Assembly (NCBI RefSeq): GCF_022346995.1
Contig: NZ_JAKRNM010000001.1
Location: forward strand, 806,001 to 870,000
DNA: 64,000 nt
Direction: 5' to 3'
DNA from: Paenibacillus sp. ACRRY
GTDB taxonomy: Bacteria > Bacillota > Bacilli > Paenibacillales > Paenibacillaceae
Shown piece by piece: positions 46,134-54,945 of this stretch (position 1 is its first letter; the number at the start of each line of letters is the position of its first letter). Position numbers and translations under genes: made by a program. The notes under the pieces are model-generated. The model searched no databases. It saw nothing but the letters and a program-made list of their open reading frames with translations, and was not told the DNA's origin.

Positions 46134-46303
46134 TTGTCTAAGTACACTAAATTTTATGTGTTAGCTTTTGTTTGGATGACATTAGGAGTCCTTCGTCCAA
46201 TGGATATGCACCAAAAGAGATTTACTTTTTTACATATTTTCCAGGATCGATATTGCTATTAATCATCAGCTTTGTCGAGTACAAAAACTCCAAAGATTAT
46301 TAG
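46134..46303 (+). pseudogene. Small membrane protein gene with a frameshift
   Basis: TTG 46134 opens a frame reading SKYTKFYVLAFVWMTLGVLR, after which the coding signal moves to another frame: NGYAPKEIYFFTYFPGSILL then ISFVEYKNSKDY and a stop at 46301. Joined, they would make a ~56-residue protein with two membrane helices. No recognised family. The rest of 46054-46573 has no other gene. Confidence 0.4.
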
Positions 46304-46489
46304 CGCCTAAGTGGCGTTATTTTCTTGCCAAAAATTTGAGATGGTAGATATGAACACCAAAACCGTTCAGATAGATCGAGTTGAACCGGTTGAGCCCTTT
46401 ATTCTGGAGCATCGACAATTCAACTCTGGGATAGTCATTAACCCATCTTCATTGAAGATCGTAGGTAGCAAAAAGATTCATACGGAAAC

Positions 46490-46531
46490 AAAAATGCGGC
46501 AGATCAGACGTAAACGTCTTGATCTGCCGCA
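46490..46531 (-). terminator. Terminator of the MFS exporter gene
   Basis: TGCGGCAGATCA-GACG-TAAA-CGTC-T-TGATCTGCCGCA, a 16-bp stem, with A5 on the plus-strand left (T5 on the minus strand). It lies 43 bases after the exporter stop. Confidence 0.85.
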
Positions 46532-46573
46532 TTGGTATGCAAGCTTAACAATTTAGTTTGAGTTCAGGGGAAC

Positions 46574-48055
46574 TTATTGGCTTACAACCTGTTTCAATTC
46601 TTCTTCATTGGCTTGTTTGACACGTTTAATAAAGAAGGAAAGGATCAATCCAAGAACAGCAATTCCGATGATAACAACATAAGCATCATTGATACCTTGG
46701 ATCATGGATTCTGTAGACAACTGTTGTTGACTAAAGCCATTGGCTACACCTGTAGATAACATATCCTGTGCATGTGCTGTTGCACGGGAGGTCATGACAC
46801 TTATGAGTAATGAAGTACCTACAGCGCCAGCAACTTGTCTGACCGTATTAGAGATTGCTGTGCCGTGTGCATTGAGTCTGGCTGGTAGTTGGTTGAGACC
46901 CGCAGTTTGAATCGGCATCATGAGCAATGCGATACCAATTCGACGGCCGGTTGACATTAATACCAAGTAACCATAACTCGTCGAATCCGTTAAGTCGATG
47001 AAACCAACTGACGTCACGATGGTGATCATCATCCCGATAACAGCTAACCACTTTGCACCAAACCGGTCAAACAATTTTCCACTTATAGGCATTAGTAAGC
47101 CCATGACAAGGGCACCCGGAAGGAGTAATAATCCGGAATCCAGTGCAGTGTAACCACGTGCGTTCTGGAGGTACAAAGGAAGTAACATCATGTCAGCATA
47201 CATGATCATCGTAATCGCGATATTAATGATCGTAGTCAGGGAAAACATGCTGTACTTGAAAGCTCGCAAATCAAGTAGGGGAGTATCTGAAACGAGTTGG
47301 CGCCATGTGAATAAGGCAAGAGCAACGATTCCTGCAGCAATGAAGATAAGTAATTCTGCACTTGACCATCCCAGACTTCCAGCTCTGCTGAAGCCATACA
47401 GTAATGCTCCGAATCCGATGGTGGATAGTACGACACTGATGGTGTCGAACTTCGTGTTGACCCGTTCGGATACATTCTTTAGGTATACAAACGCAAAGGC
47501 AATGACAATGAGAGTTAATGGAATCATGCCGTAGAACATCGTTTGCCAAGAGTAGTTCTCCAGAATATAACCGGCGAGGGCAGGTCCAATTGCTGGTGCA
47601 AAAATGATGGCTAAGCCCATCATCCCCATCGCGCCTCCTCGTTTATCAGGAGTAAATAAAGTCAAAATAACGTGCATCAAGAGTGGCATGATTATACCGC
47701 CGCCCGCCGCCTGAATCATGCGACCTGTCAGCAATGTACCGAAATGAGTTGCAACAGCGGATACGATTGTGCCAATCAGGAAAATGAACATCGATGCTTG
47801 AAATAACTGTTTGGTTGAAAAACGTTGCATGAAGTAGGCCGTGATAGGAATAAGCACCCCATTGACTAGCAGGTAACCTGTCGTTAGCCATTGTGCTGTT
47901 GCGGCTGAAATTTTGAAATCACCCATCAACTCCGGTGTAGCGACACTCATGATGGTTTGATTCAAGGTCGCAAGAAAGGCTCCCAAAATCATGATAATCA
48001 GGATAGGGCCTTTCTTTACGGATGATAGCCTATTTTGTACTTTAGCTTGACTCAA
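46574..48055 (-). CDS. MFS multidrug exporter, DHA2 (EmrB/LmrB) family
   Basis: 493 residues, 14 predicted helices, proton-driven export of drugs or lipophilic compounds. Family motifs: LNQTIMSVATPELMGDF (motif D1 region, ~30), LLTGRMIQAAGGGIIMPL (motif A/B area, ~105) and GPALAGYILENYSWQTMFYG (motif C, ~155). Starts with TTG 48055 behind AAAGGATG. It diverges from a TetR-type regulator, the usual arrangement for a substrate-induced exporter. Confidence 0.9.
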   Translation of the reverse strand: MSQAKVQNRLSSVKKGPILIIMILGAFLATLNQTIMSVATPELMGDFKISAATAQWLTTGYLLVNGVLIPITAYFMQRFSTKQLFQASMFIFLIGTIVSAVATHFGTLLTGRMIQAAGGGIIMPLLMHVILTLFTPDKRGGAMGMMGLAIIFAPAIGPALAGYILENYSWQTMFYGMIPLTLIVIAFAFVYLKNVSERVNTKFDTISVVLSTIGFGALLYGFSRAGSLGWSSAELLIFIAAGIVALALFTWRQLVSDTPLLDLRAFKYSMFSLTTIINIAITMIMYADMMLLPLYLQNARGYTALDSGLLLLPGALVMGLLMPISGKLFDRFGAKWLAVIGMMITIVTSVGFIDLTDSTSYGYLVLMSTGRRIGIALLMMPIQTAGLNQLPARLNAHGTAISNTVRQVAGAVGTSLLISVMTSRATAHAQDMLSTGVANGFSQQQLSTESMIQGINDAYVVIIGIAVLGLILSFFIKRVKQANEEELKQVVSQ

Positions 48056-48127
48056 TTCTTTTCATCCTTTCAATCCACCCGTGACTAATGCTACGCCGTG
48101 TTGTATAATTTACAAGTGTATATTAAA

Positions 48128-48161
48128 ATTATATATGGATTTGGACAGATTGCAATTGACA
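48128..48161. promoter_or_regulatory. Divergent promoters of the exporter and TetR genes
   Basis: Minus strand for the exporter: TTGCAA (48155-48150), 16 bases, TATAAT (48133-48128). Plus strand for the regulator: TTGACA (48156-48161) with a weak -10 near 48179. The two -35 boxes lie back to back, so one bound repressor could cover both. Confidence 0.6.
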
Positions 48162-48275
48162 CATTGAGTGTTGTTGTTGTTTATTGTACAAAAGTGATTA
48201 ATCTGTTGTGTAAGTCGAAAATAAGCAACTATTTTTTTGAAAATTGTAATGTTAAAATTTGAAGGAGAGATGGGT

Positions 48276-48860
48276 GTGAAGGACGAGAAAAAATCAGCGT
48301 TAGACCCAAGAATTGTGCGAACGCGTCAGTTAATTCGAGGTGCATTTATTGAATTGATACAGGAAATGGATATTGAAAAGTTGTCAGTGAATAAAATCGC
48401 TCAACGAGCGATGATCAATCGGGTAACCTTCTACCTGCACTATCGGGATATTTCTGAAATGATGGAGAAGATGGCTGAGGAGATGATTGAGCATATTGAA
48501 CGGATTGTGAATGAATATGCTCCTGAATATGAGAATAAGAGAATCGAAGAAGCTTGGCCTGTACTGGTGAAACTGCTTGAGCATTTTGCAGATAACGCTG
48601 AGTTTTATAAGGTGGTACTGGCCACGAAGCACACACCGATATTCACAGAACGACTGTTCAAATTGCTCAGTAGACTGGTCCAAGGTAAAATTAATCGGGC
48701 AGAGGCGGAAGTTGAAATAAAAGAATCTGCTAATCACAAAGAGATTGCAATATGGTTTGGTTCTTCCGCCCTGATTGGAACCATTATTACATGGCTACGC
48801 CATGATATGCCTTATTCACCCCATTTCCTTGCTAAGCGTCTTATTCTTCTAATGACCTAG
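48276..48860 (+). CDS. TetR/AcrR-family transcriptional repressor
   Basis: 194 residues from GTG 48276 (AAGGAGAG with 7-base spacing; the longer frame to 48237 is unlikely). The N-terminal HTH (residues ~18-60) includes IRGAFIELIQEMDIEKLSVN and KIAQRAMINRVTFYLHYRD. The C-terminal ligand domain ends with a helix typical of the group (SSALIGTIITWLRHDMPYSP). Predicted to repress the divergent MFS exporter until a drug binds. Confidence 0.88.
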   Translation: MKDEKKSALDPRIVRTRQLIRGAFIELIQEMDIEKLSVNKIAQRAMINRVTFYLHYRDISEMMEKMAEEMIEHIERIVNEYAPEYENKRIEEAWPVLVKLLEHFADNAEFYKVVLATKHTPIFTERLFKLLSRLVQGKINRAEAEVEIKESANHKEIAIWFGSSALIGTIITWLRHDMPYSPHFLAKRLILLMT

Positions 48861-49059
48861 TGAATCATAAACTTACAATCCACAGACGGCAAACGTTGTC
48901 AGATGTGAAGAAAATTCAGCCCTCGTCTCTTATACCTAATGGAATGAAATATAGCGCAGATCCTATCTATGTGGGATATTGAAAGGTAGAAGATGAATTA
49001 CTCGGATGTCAAACGAATGTCAAACTTTTGTAAAAACAATTTGGAAAGATGTTCCTCGC

Positions 49060-49088
49060 TTGACTCGGGCATGACAGCATTTTATATT
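49060..49088 (+). promoter_or_regulatory. Promoter of the SorC-family gene
   Basis: TTGACT (49060-49065), 17 bases, TATATT (49083-49088). Its position decides the start codon: an open frame extends upstream to 48993 but would lie outside the transcript. Confidence 0.65.
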
Positions 49089-49130
49089 GGGACATGTGTA
49101 CGCACTATAAAGCTAAAGGCGGACTTGTAT

Positions 49131-50090
49131 GTGAATATAGAAGAGCGCAAAAATTTAGTCAGGGTATGTAAGATGTATTATTACGAATCGTGGACTCAAG
49201 AGAAGATTGCGGAGAAACTGGGCGTATCCAGGCCGGTCATCTCCAAAATGCTGCAGCGGGCTAAGGACGAAGGCATCATTGAAATTGTGATTCATGATGA
49301 CGATCGTGAAATTTCCAATCTGGAAAAAGAGATCGAGCAAGCTTTTCATCTGAAGCAAGTTCTGGTTGTTCCGACCAAAGATTTAAACAAGGAATTGGTG
49401 TCAAGTGCGGTTGGAAGAGCAGCTGCCCAGTTTGTGCAGCGTTTGATTAAAAACGGGGATCGCGTAGGCGTTTCCTGGGGTAACACGTTGTATCAGATGG
49501 TTAGAGAATTTCCGTTAGAGAAAAAGGAAAACGTCAAAATCATTCCGCTCGTCGGCGGAACGGGGAATTATCGCAATGAAATGCACTCCAATCAGATCGC
49601 ATATGAGCTATCAAAGAAAATGGGAGTCTCATGCGAGAGTTTATATGCCCCTGCTGTTGTAGAGACTGAAGAACTGCGTGAACAGATTGTGGGCATGGCT
49701 AACATTGCAGCGGTTCTGCGAGAGGCAGAACAAATTGATCTAGCACTGGTCGGCATCGGCAATCCGTTTTCGATGTCCACCATGGAACGTTCAGGATACC
49801 TCAATGAGCAAGCGTTATCTGAACTTAAAGCGATGAATGCGGTTGCAGACATTAACTCCGTGTTTATCGCACGAGACGGATCCATCGCCAAACATTCGAT
49901 TAACCGCAAAGTCATTGGACTTGGACTTGAGCAGTTGAAAAAGGCAAAGACGGTTGTCGGGATGGCCTTTGGTCTGCACAAAATTGAGTGCATACTTGCT
50001 TCCTTGCACGGCAGGTACATTAATATGCTTATAACTGATGAGTCGACGGCCAGACGCATCCTGGACGGTCAACTTGTTCCAAATAGCTAA
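49131..50090 (+). CDS. SorC/DeoR-type sugar-binding transcriptional regulator
   Basis: 319 residues from GTG 49131 (AAAGGCGGA 7 bases upstream). The N-terminal HTH (~5-55) contains YYYESWTQEKIAEKLGVSRP and VISKML. The C-terminal sugar-phosphate binding domain (~60-315) has VGVSWGNTLYQMV and DLALVGIGNP. SorC regulators normally sit next to the sugar operon they control; this one is flanked by terminators and has no sugar genes beside it, so its target is elsewhere or lost. Confidence 0.85.
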   Translation: MNIEERKNLVRVCKMYYYESWTQEKIAEKLGVSRPVISKMLQRAKDEGIIEIVIHDDDREISNLEKEIEQAFHLKQVLVVPTKDLNKELVSSAVGRAAAQFVQRLIKNGDRVGVSWGNTLYQMVREFPLEKKENVKIIPLVGGTGNYRNEMHSNQIAYELSKKMGVSCESLYAPAVVETEELREQIVGMANIAAVLREAEQIDLALVGIGNPFSMSTMERSGYLNEQALSELKAMNAVADINSVFIARDGSIAKHSINRKVIGLGLEQLKKAKTVVGMAFGLHKIECILASLHGRYINMLITDESTARRILDGQLVPNS

Positions 50091-50157
50091 TAGGATAATG
50101 ATAAAAGAAGCAGAAAGTAGAATATTTATTCCGAGTAGTCTAAACAATTTCAAAGCA

Positions 50158-50203
50158 AGCAAAATAGGTAGCGGAACCATATATCGCTACCTATTTTGCT
50201 TTT
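50158..50203 (+). terminator. Perfect-stem terminator after the SorC gene
   Basis: AGCAAAATAGGTAGCG (50158-50173) pairs fully with CGCTACCTATTTTGCT (50185-50200), followed by TTTT. Confidence 0.85.
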
Positions 50204-50256
50204 TAGAGAAGGACAGGAATTATAGAATAGCAGCATTTCGAAGTGCTATAGCTCAA

Positions 50257-50296
50257 AAAACCTCCTATCCCGCCTGCAGGCGGGATAGGAGGTTTT
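50257..50296. repeat. Perfect 40-bp palindrome
   Basis: AAAACCTCCTATCCCGCCTG followed by its exact reverse complement, with no loop bases beyond the centre. A-runs and T-runs at the ends make it look like a bidirectional terminator. The 50297-50640 stretch beyond has no gene; a GGATTATT...AATAATCC dyad lies at ~50407-50441. Confidence 0.85.
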
Positions 50297-50652
50297 GGCA
50301 TATTAACGGAGTAAAACCTACTCTACTCCTTCTCGCAAACATGCGGCTTGATTGAAAATCACTCGAATGGACTCGTGGATAGGTGGTTTAATCCATTGAC
50401 GCGGTTAAGGATTATTCGGGACTAAAAGTTAATAAATAATCCCGTTTCTTATCGTACGGTATCGGAAATAACTCGTGAGTTAGATCCGGAGGAAAAGGAA
50501 TTCAGCCTAATATGATCTATTAGTCATCTAAATATTTTCAGTAGTACTTAACTAGTTGCGACTCCAAAAAAAAAGCTGTGGTTGTGAAATCAAGTGAATA
50601 TAGACAAATCATTTACATTCAGCTAAGCCAAGAATTCTATGTTAACGTATCG

Positions 50653-50689
50653 AAAAAAAGGAGAGCTGGATAAACAGCTCTCCTTTTTC
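50653..50689. terminator. Terminator after the small membrane protein gene
   Basis: GGAGAGCTG (50660-50668), loop GATAAA, CAGCTCTCC (50675-50683), with A7 on the left and T5 on the right, so it can stop both strands. It lies just after the minus-strand stop at 50695. Confidence 0.8.
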
Positions 50690-50694
50690 GATGC

Positions 50695-50871
50695 TTACTT
50701 CTTTCGGGTAGGCATCTTTATTACAAAGAATAGTATCGACAAGAAGAATAGAGCTTGCGAGACGTTGACAAATATTCTGATACCTTCGCCCGATTCTTTT
50801 AAGCCGAATAAAATATCAATTATGGATACTAAACCTGTAATTATTAGTATGATCAATGGAAGTATGTACAC
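50695..50871 (-). CDS. Small two-helix membrane protein
   Basis: A 58-residue frame that is easy to miss. GTG 50871 follows AAGGGGGACTAAAC. It reads VYILPLIILIITGLVSIIDI (helix 1), a short polar loop FGLKESGEGIR, then a second helix ALFFLSILFFVIK and a basic tail MPTRKK. It lies 28 bases after the secreted-protein gene on the same strand and before a terminator, so the two form one unit. Its size and topology would suit an immunity or anchoring partner for that secreted protein (inference). No family recognised. Confidence 0.6.
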   Translation of the reverse strand: MYILPLIILIITGLVSIIDILFGLKESGEGIRIFVNVSQALFFLSILFFVIKMPTRKK

Positions 50872-50898
50872 GTTTAGTCCCCCTTAAATATTGGTGTT

Positions 50899-51462
50899 TT
50901 ACAGTAGGAAGAATACAATAGCTCTAGCAGCTGGATCGCTTAACCATGCCGGAATACCAACCGATTGTAATGCGTTAGAGAGGCCATCCTCTGCAGTTCC
51001 TGTGAAGTCTACCATAATATCCAATGCCTGCATGAGTACCTGGTAACTAAGATATGTTTTAAGAGTAGTTTTTGCACCAGCTGTCAATGGTAATTTGTCT
51101 ACGTATACTTTAATCTGTTCATTCCAAGCACGTGACCCAACGTTTTTGAGTTTTTTGATCAATTCTTGTGCTACTTCTTTTGCTAGTTTTGTCTTCCAAC
51201 CTTGTGTAGTAACATCGCCTGCAGTTGAAGTAATACCAAGCTCAGCGCCAACCGTTCTAAAGAGAGTATCGTAATCTACTTGTCTAAGTTCAAGTTCAAT
51301 TCTTTTGTCTAGATTGATTTGGCCAGACGGTAATTCGATTTGTGTTCCCGAATTAGTAGAATTTCCATTCGCAACCTGAGCGCTAGCAAAAGCGGGAAGA
51401 GTAAATGAGGACAACAAGAGTGCAGATAATGATGCGATTCCCAGTTGCTTAACCTTTTTCAT
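50899..51462 (-). CDS. Secreted protein of unknown function
   Basis: 187 residues. A Sec signal peptide (MKKVKQLG, hydrophobic core, cleavage near AFASA, ~27) is followed by a ~160-residue domain rich in short helices, with GWKTKLAKEVAQELIKKLKN near 88 and an amphipathic C-terminus ending SDPAARAIVFFLL. ATG 51462 is preceded by AGAGGT. No family recognised. The promoter is strong, and the gene has a dedicated small membrane partner downstream. The helical, hydrophobic end could interact with membranes (inference). Confidence 0.65.
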   Translation of the reverse strand: MKKVKQLGIASLSALLLSSFTLPAFASAQVANGNSTNSGTQIELPSGQINLDKRIELELRQVDYDTLFRTVGAELGITSTAGDVTTQGWKTKLAKEVAQELIKKLKNVGSRAWNEQIKVYVDKLPLTAGAKTTLKTYLSYQVLMQALDIMVDFTGTAEDGLSNALQSVGIPAWLSDPAARAIVFFLL

Positions 51463-51504
51463 AGATTCATACCTCTTTTCATGGAATTTGGTTGTTACAG
51501 GAAT

Positions 51505-51533
51505 ATTATAGCATTAGAAATCTATGATTGCAA
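51505..51533 (-). promoter_or_regulatory. Strong promoter of the secreted-protein gene
   Basis: Minus strand: TTGCAA (51533-51528), 17 bases, TATAAT (51510-51505), with an upstream TG (TGCTATAAT). Near-consensus SigA promoter. Confidence 0.75.
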
Positions 51534-51846
51534 AATTTAGGTATATTACTATATAAATTTACAAAGAATTTACATAAAGGAACTATTCGCTATGAAATCA
51601 GTGACTGATTAATAATCTATTTTTGAATGAAGAATGGCACTTCGTTGGACTTTTAGGTGATATATTTGTATTCTGGAAATCGAGCGAGAATGAAACGCAC
51701 GGCTGCACAATGCAGCATTAGATCTGGGCGTTCCTCTTCTCGCCTTTTCTGTTTCATTAAAGCAACGACGAGGTGTTGTGCTGTATGAAGGTAATCTCTA
51801 CCTGTTGTCAAAATAAGAATTATCACAACATGGGAGAGATGCCGGA

Positions 51847-52257
51847 ATGCAATACGAACGAGACACACTGACAATTGAAGAGGTTTTAAATACTGCGCCC
51901 GAAGTTTGGGAAGCTGTAATGGATGCATCCCACTATGATATAAAGCCGGGAGACTCGTTCTTTATTAAGGAGAACCCAAACAAAGCTTTCTTTATTGAAG
52001 GATTGGAAAAGGGTAGAGGTGTAACATATTCAGGAGGTAAGCTTATTGGAGATGACGATATTATCCCCTTATTTTCTACCGGTGCAATGATTAACATTAT
52101 GGGAATTCATAACCAATTTGAAGTACGTAGTGCTGGAGTCAACTGGATAGCTTTGTTTGATGGAGAACAGGTGTACAAATCCGATGAGGAAGAACTCCTT
52201 GTTTCATTCTTATGGAAGGTACTGAAGGATCTATCTATCCAGAAAAAACTTATCTAA
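51847..52257 (+). CDS. Uncharacterised 136-residue protein
   Basis: ATG 51847 after GGGAGAG. Soluble and acidic, no signal peptide. It has some look of phage-associated or defence-island orphan proteins (YDIKPGDSFFIKENPNKAFFI, VNWIALFDGEQVY) but I do not recognise the family. It sits at the edge of an accessory stretch with a small zinc-ribbon protein and damaged genes. Confidence 0.5.
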   Translation: MQYERDTLTIEEVLNTAPEVWEAVMDASHYDIKPGDSFFIKENPNKAFFIEGLEKGRGVTYSGGKLIGDDDIIPLFSTGAMINIMGIHNQFEVRSAGVNWIALFDGEQVYKSDEEELLVSFLWKVLKDLSIQKKLI

Positions 52258-52550
52258 ATATCGGATGACTTAACATGAATTAATGAGAATTTCAGAGGAA
52301 ACGGTGTGTTGGTTAGTGCTGATCGAACCTCACCCGTTTTCCTGTGTTTGACCCGGATTTGGTAGCTTCAGTAAAATGGTCTTGTTCTTCCTCTAAAGTT
52401 ACAAAGTACGAATGCTTTTAAAGCAAAGAGCGCAGCGTTTTTGCGGCGACCGTTTCGGGCGCATGCTTTTAGGACGTAGCACCAACATCATACATAACAC
52501 ATTTAAAGTCGTTCCTTCTTGGATCGGCTTTTTTTATTGGAGGAATAGCA

Positions 52551-52706
52551 GTGGTTAGTAGAAGACGGAAGAAGAAACTGATCCGACCGAGAGAGCAGCC
52601 GGAGAAGTGTAAAGGTTGTGTATGGGGCAGATGGGATGGAGTGAAGCAGTTCTGTAGTAGACCAAAATGTACAAAGGAGTTAAATAAGATAAGTTTCGAT
52701 GATTGA
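52551..52706 (+). CDS. Small zinc-ribbon-like protein, phage type
   Basis: 51 residues, GTG 52551 after GGAGGAATAGCA. A basic N-terminus VSRRRKKKLIRPREQ is followed by CKGCVWGRWDGVKQFCSRPKC, four cysteines in a C-x2-C...C-x4-C pattern likely to bind zinc. Such short proteins are common in Paenibacillus and Bacillus prophages; no other prophage genes are visible. The 52258-52550 stretch before it has no gene. Confidence 0.55.
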   Translation: MVSRRRKKKLIRPREQPEKCKGCVWGRWDGVKQFCSRPKCTKELNKISFDD

Positions 52707-52874
52707 TAATGGGTCTTTATAACCATATTCTATTTATTTCTAGTCACTTATGACTGTTTATGATTTTAAAGGAAAATTATGTTTGATATTTTGGGAATAT
52801 CATGTAACATTAATTTATACCTTCTATTTCCATAAGTGGTTAAAAAATTACATATATGTTGGAGGGAATAATTC

Positions 52875-53579
52875 GTGAAATATGTTAAAATTCTATCATC
52901 AATCGCATTAGCTAGTATGTTGGTAGCATCACCTGCTACAATCTTTGCTGCCGAAGGAACTAATTCTTCTAACATTGTAACTGCTCCAAGTCAAGAAGCA
53001 AATTCCATACAGCCGGTTTATAGTATGGCAGTATATCTATAAATGGTTGAGGAAGTAGAACAAGGTCTTATCACTACGGACGAACAAGCGTGGGAGAGAA
53101 TGGCGGAATTAAATGCATCACTTGATTATGACATAGTTACACCTATGGCGGGATATAATAATGGAATTTTGAATAATGTGGCGGAAATGGCTGCTGCTGT
53201 AGCAGCAGTTGACCCAATTGACGCAGCAAAAGCTAAAATTAACGCAAATACGGCTATTCAATACACGGCAAGTTCTGGATACACGGGAATAGAAGATGGC
53301 AAAGCGGATGCCTATAGACACGCATTCTGGAATATTCTGATGACTAGAGATATTGGAGCATCGCAAGCCAAAGAAGTTGCTGATATTCATGAAAAGTATA
53401 ATTTCTCCCATCAGCTTGCGGCTACAATGGACGATTATAATAATGCTGTGGGTAGAGGTTCATATCCTAGCAGCGGCAGTACTACAGACACCGCGCTCTC
53501 CAATATTATTAAAAGTAAAATGACTGCTGGCACTCTCGTATACATTAAAAATGGAGAATTGTCTTTTACTAATAAATAA
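52875..53579 (+). pseudogene. Secreted DUF6973-like protein interrupted by a stop codon after the signal peptide
   Basis: GTG 52875 (GGAGGG upstream) starts a Sec signal peptide (VKYVKILSSIALASMLVAS, cleavage near IFAA). After 55 codons TAA (53040-53042) ends the frame, and the very next codon ATG 53043 continues in the same frame for 178 residues. That part carries DGKADAYRHAFWNILMTRDI then DYNNAVGR, the His/Asp pattern of the DUF6973 domain. It has no ribosome binding site of its own. The simplest reading is one ~234-codon gene with a nonsense mutation; reinitiation at TAA-ATG could yield an unexported protein. Confidence 0.7.
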
Positions 53580-53581
53580 TT

Positions 53582-53857
53582 ATGAAGAAAAAATTGATAA
53601 TAACATTAGTGTTAGTTGTCACTTACTTCTTTATTGGTTGGGTAGCTGATAATATGGCTGATGTTACGGTAATGAGCACTTCAGGTCTCGCTTATATTAC
53701 TGACCACCATCTCTTTTATGATGAATACACATTTTATAATGAGACCGGAATCTTAGATAATAGCAAAATCAACTTGAGATTAGAAAAATTGTTTTTGTTG
53801 GGTACAGCTATTGTCTTTATCGGATTGGAGATATTCAAAAAGTCTAAAATTAAGTAA
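53582..53857 (+). CDS. Small membrane protein with two helices
   Basis: 91 residues, ATG 53582, two bases after the stop of the DUF6973 gene and without a clear ribosome binding site, so probably translated by coupling. It has an N-terminal helix (IITLVLVVTYFFIGWVA) and a C-terminal helix (LFLLGTAIVFIGLEIF) around a ~40-residue outer loop. Its placement suggests a partner of the secreted protein. No family recognised. Confidence 0.6.
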   Translation: MKKKLIITLVLVVTYFFIGWVADNMADVTVMSTSGLAYITDHHLFYDEYTFYNETGILDNSKINLRLEKLFLLGTAIVFIGLEIFKKSKIK

Positions 53858-53861
53858 ATTA

Positions 53862-53890
53862 AAGCATCCTTCGGGGTGCTTTTTCTTTTG
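53862..53890 (+). terminator. Terminator
   Basis: AAAGCATCC-TTCG-GGGTGCTTTTTCTTTT, 5 bases after the membrane protein gene stop. Confidence 0.8.
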
Positions 53891-54107
53891 CTCTCATATG
53901 ACAGAATGTGACCTGTCTAACTGGAGTGTCCGAATACAGGAATCATTCCATAGACGAGCGGAGATCAGCATCTGAGTGAGCGTATGAAAGCATCTGATGG
54001 TCACTATATCTCGGAACCAACTCAACTCAAATATCACTCTTGACCCCCGATTCTATACTGCCTGATACTGGAAGGAGTCAAAGCATATTTTGGGTAGGAG
54101 TGAAGGC

Positions 54108-54436
54108 ATGAAGAGAAGTTTGGCTATTTTCTGGGTTGCTGTTGTGGGAGTAATATTTTTTTGGGTTGGGACGTTGGTTTTCATACCAAAGTGGTACAAC
54201 AAGCCTGCATTTGGTCCAGGTACCTTTGGGGATATGTTTGGTGTTTTCTGGGACCGAAATGGTGGACAGACATGGACATTATTATGGATGAAGCCCGTAA
54301 GCGCGGGATGAAGGTATGGCTGCTGGATGACGATCATTTTCCTACGGGGCATGCGGCAGGCAAAATACAGGAAGCTCCGGAAGAGCTTCACCGCTTGTTT
54401 CTAGGTGAGCGATATATTGATAACAGTTGTAGCGAT
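54108..54436 (+). pseudogene. Chimeric remnant: membrane protein N-terminus joined to a glycosyl hydrolase piece
   Basis: ATG 54108 starts a frame with a helix (SLAIFWVAVVGVIFFWVGTL) and NKPAFGPGTFGDMFG, typical of the N-terminus of a common two-helix membrane protein that normally continues AVNALFSGLAFAG. Coding then switches frame to DEARKRGMKVWLLDDDHFPT then GHAAGKIQEAPEELHRL, which resembles the start of large GH106-like glycosyl hydrolases. The second piece ends where repeat copy D begins (54439). Both are debris. The 53891-54107 stretch before it has no gene. Confidence 0.55.
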
Positions 54437-54438
54437 AT

Positions 54439-54654
54439 GTCGGGGGACAAGAACATATTCCCATTGAAAGTCGCTATTTAGCGGCTTTTTTATTTTATCG
54501 GTACAAGTTCTTGTCCCAAGCCAAGGACAAGAACTTGTACCGATTGCCGAAACGGACAAGAACATGGGCCGATTACCGATTAGATAAATAACTAACTAAC
54601 TGAAGTTTACATCGCTTTTATTAAGCTAACGGGAAACGTTAGTTTAATAAAAGC
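54439..54654. repeat. Composite palindromic repeat, copy D
   Basis: GTCGGGGGACAAGAACAT (54439), hairpin GTCGCTATTTAGCGGC plus T7, 18-bp perfect hairpin CGGTACAAGTTCTTGTCC (54499-54516), loop CAAGCCAA, reverse arm 54525-54542. A final imperfect long palindrome GCTTTTATTAA-G-CTAACG / GGAAA / CGTTAG-T-TTAATAAAAGC spans 54614-54654. The 54655-54945 gap has no gene; TTTACA near 54871 and TATATAAT near 54897 may be the promoter of the next gene. Confidence 0.85.
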
Positions 54655-54945
54655 GCCAACCATAGTGTGAACACCTCCAATTGGTAAATGGTGTCCAACA
54701 TTTGGGGTGTCAATGCTCTAAACTCGAAATATAAAATTAAATTGAATTTAATTGAAGGGGGTCAATTTAGTGGAGACTCTGCCCAAGAATTTAGTTGAAA
54801 AAAATGTGATGCTGCGTCCATAAAAAACCTCACCTCAGAGAACGGAACATTCAGAATCTACCACTCCTAACATTTACAAAAAAGAGAATATATTCTTATA
54901 TAATAGATACTTGCTTGTTAATTACAAATTTCAAAGGAGATCGCT

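Noticed and set aside
46311..46556. 81-codon plus-strand frame before the MFS gene
   Set aside because: It reads through the exporter's terminator hairpin and lacks a ribosome binding site.
48993..49130. Upstream extension of the SorC regulator frame
   Set aside because: A good promoter (49060-49088) lies inside it, and GTG 49131 has a proper ribosome binding site and the family's usual N-terminus.
50639..50887. 82-codon plus-strand frame
   Set aside because: It begins inside a terminator stem and is antisense to the 58-residue membrane protein, which has a ribosome binding site and clean helices.
51653..51928. 91-codon minus-strand frame near the 136-residue unknown
   Set aside because: It overlaps the better-supported plus-strand gene at 51847 and has no start signal.
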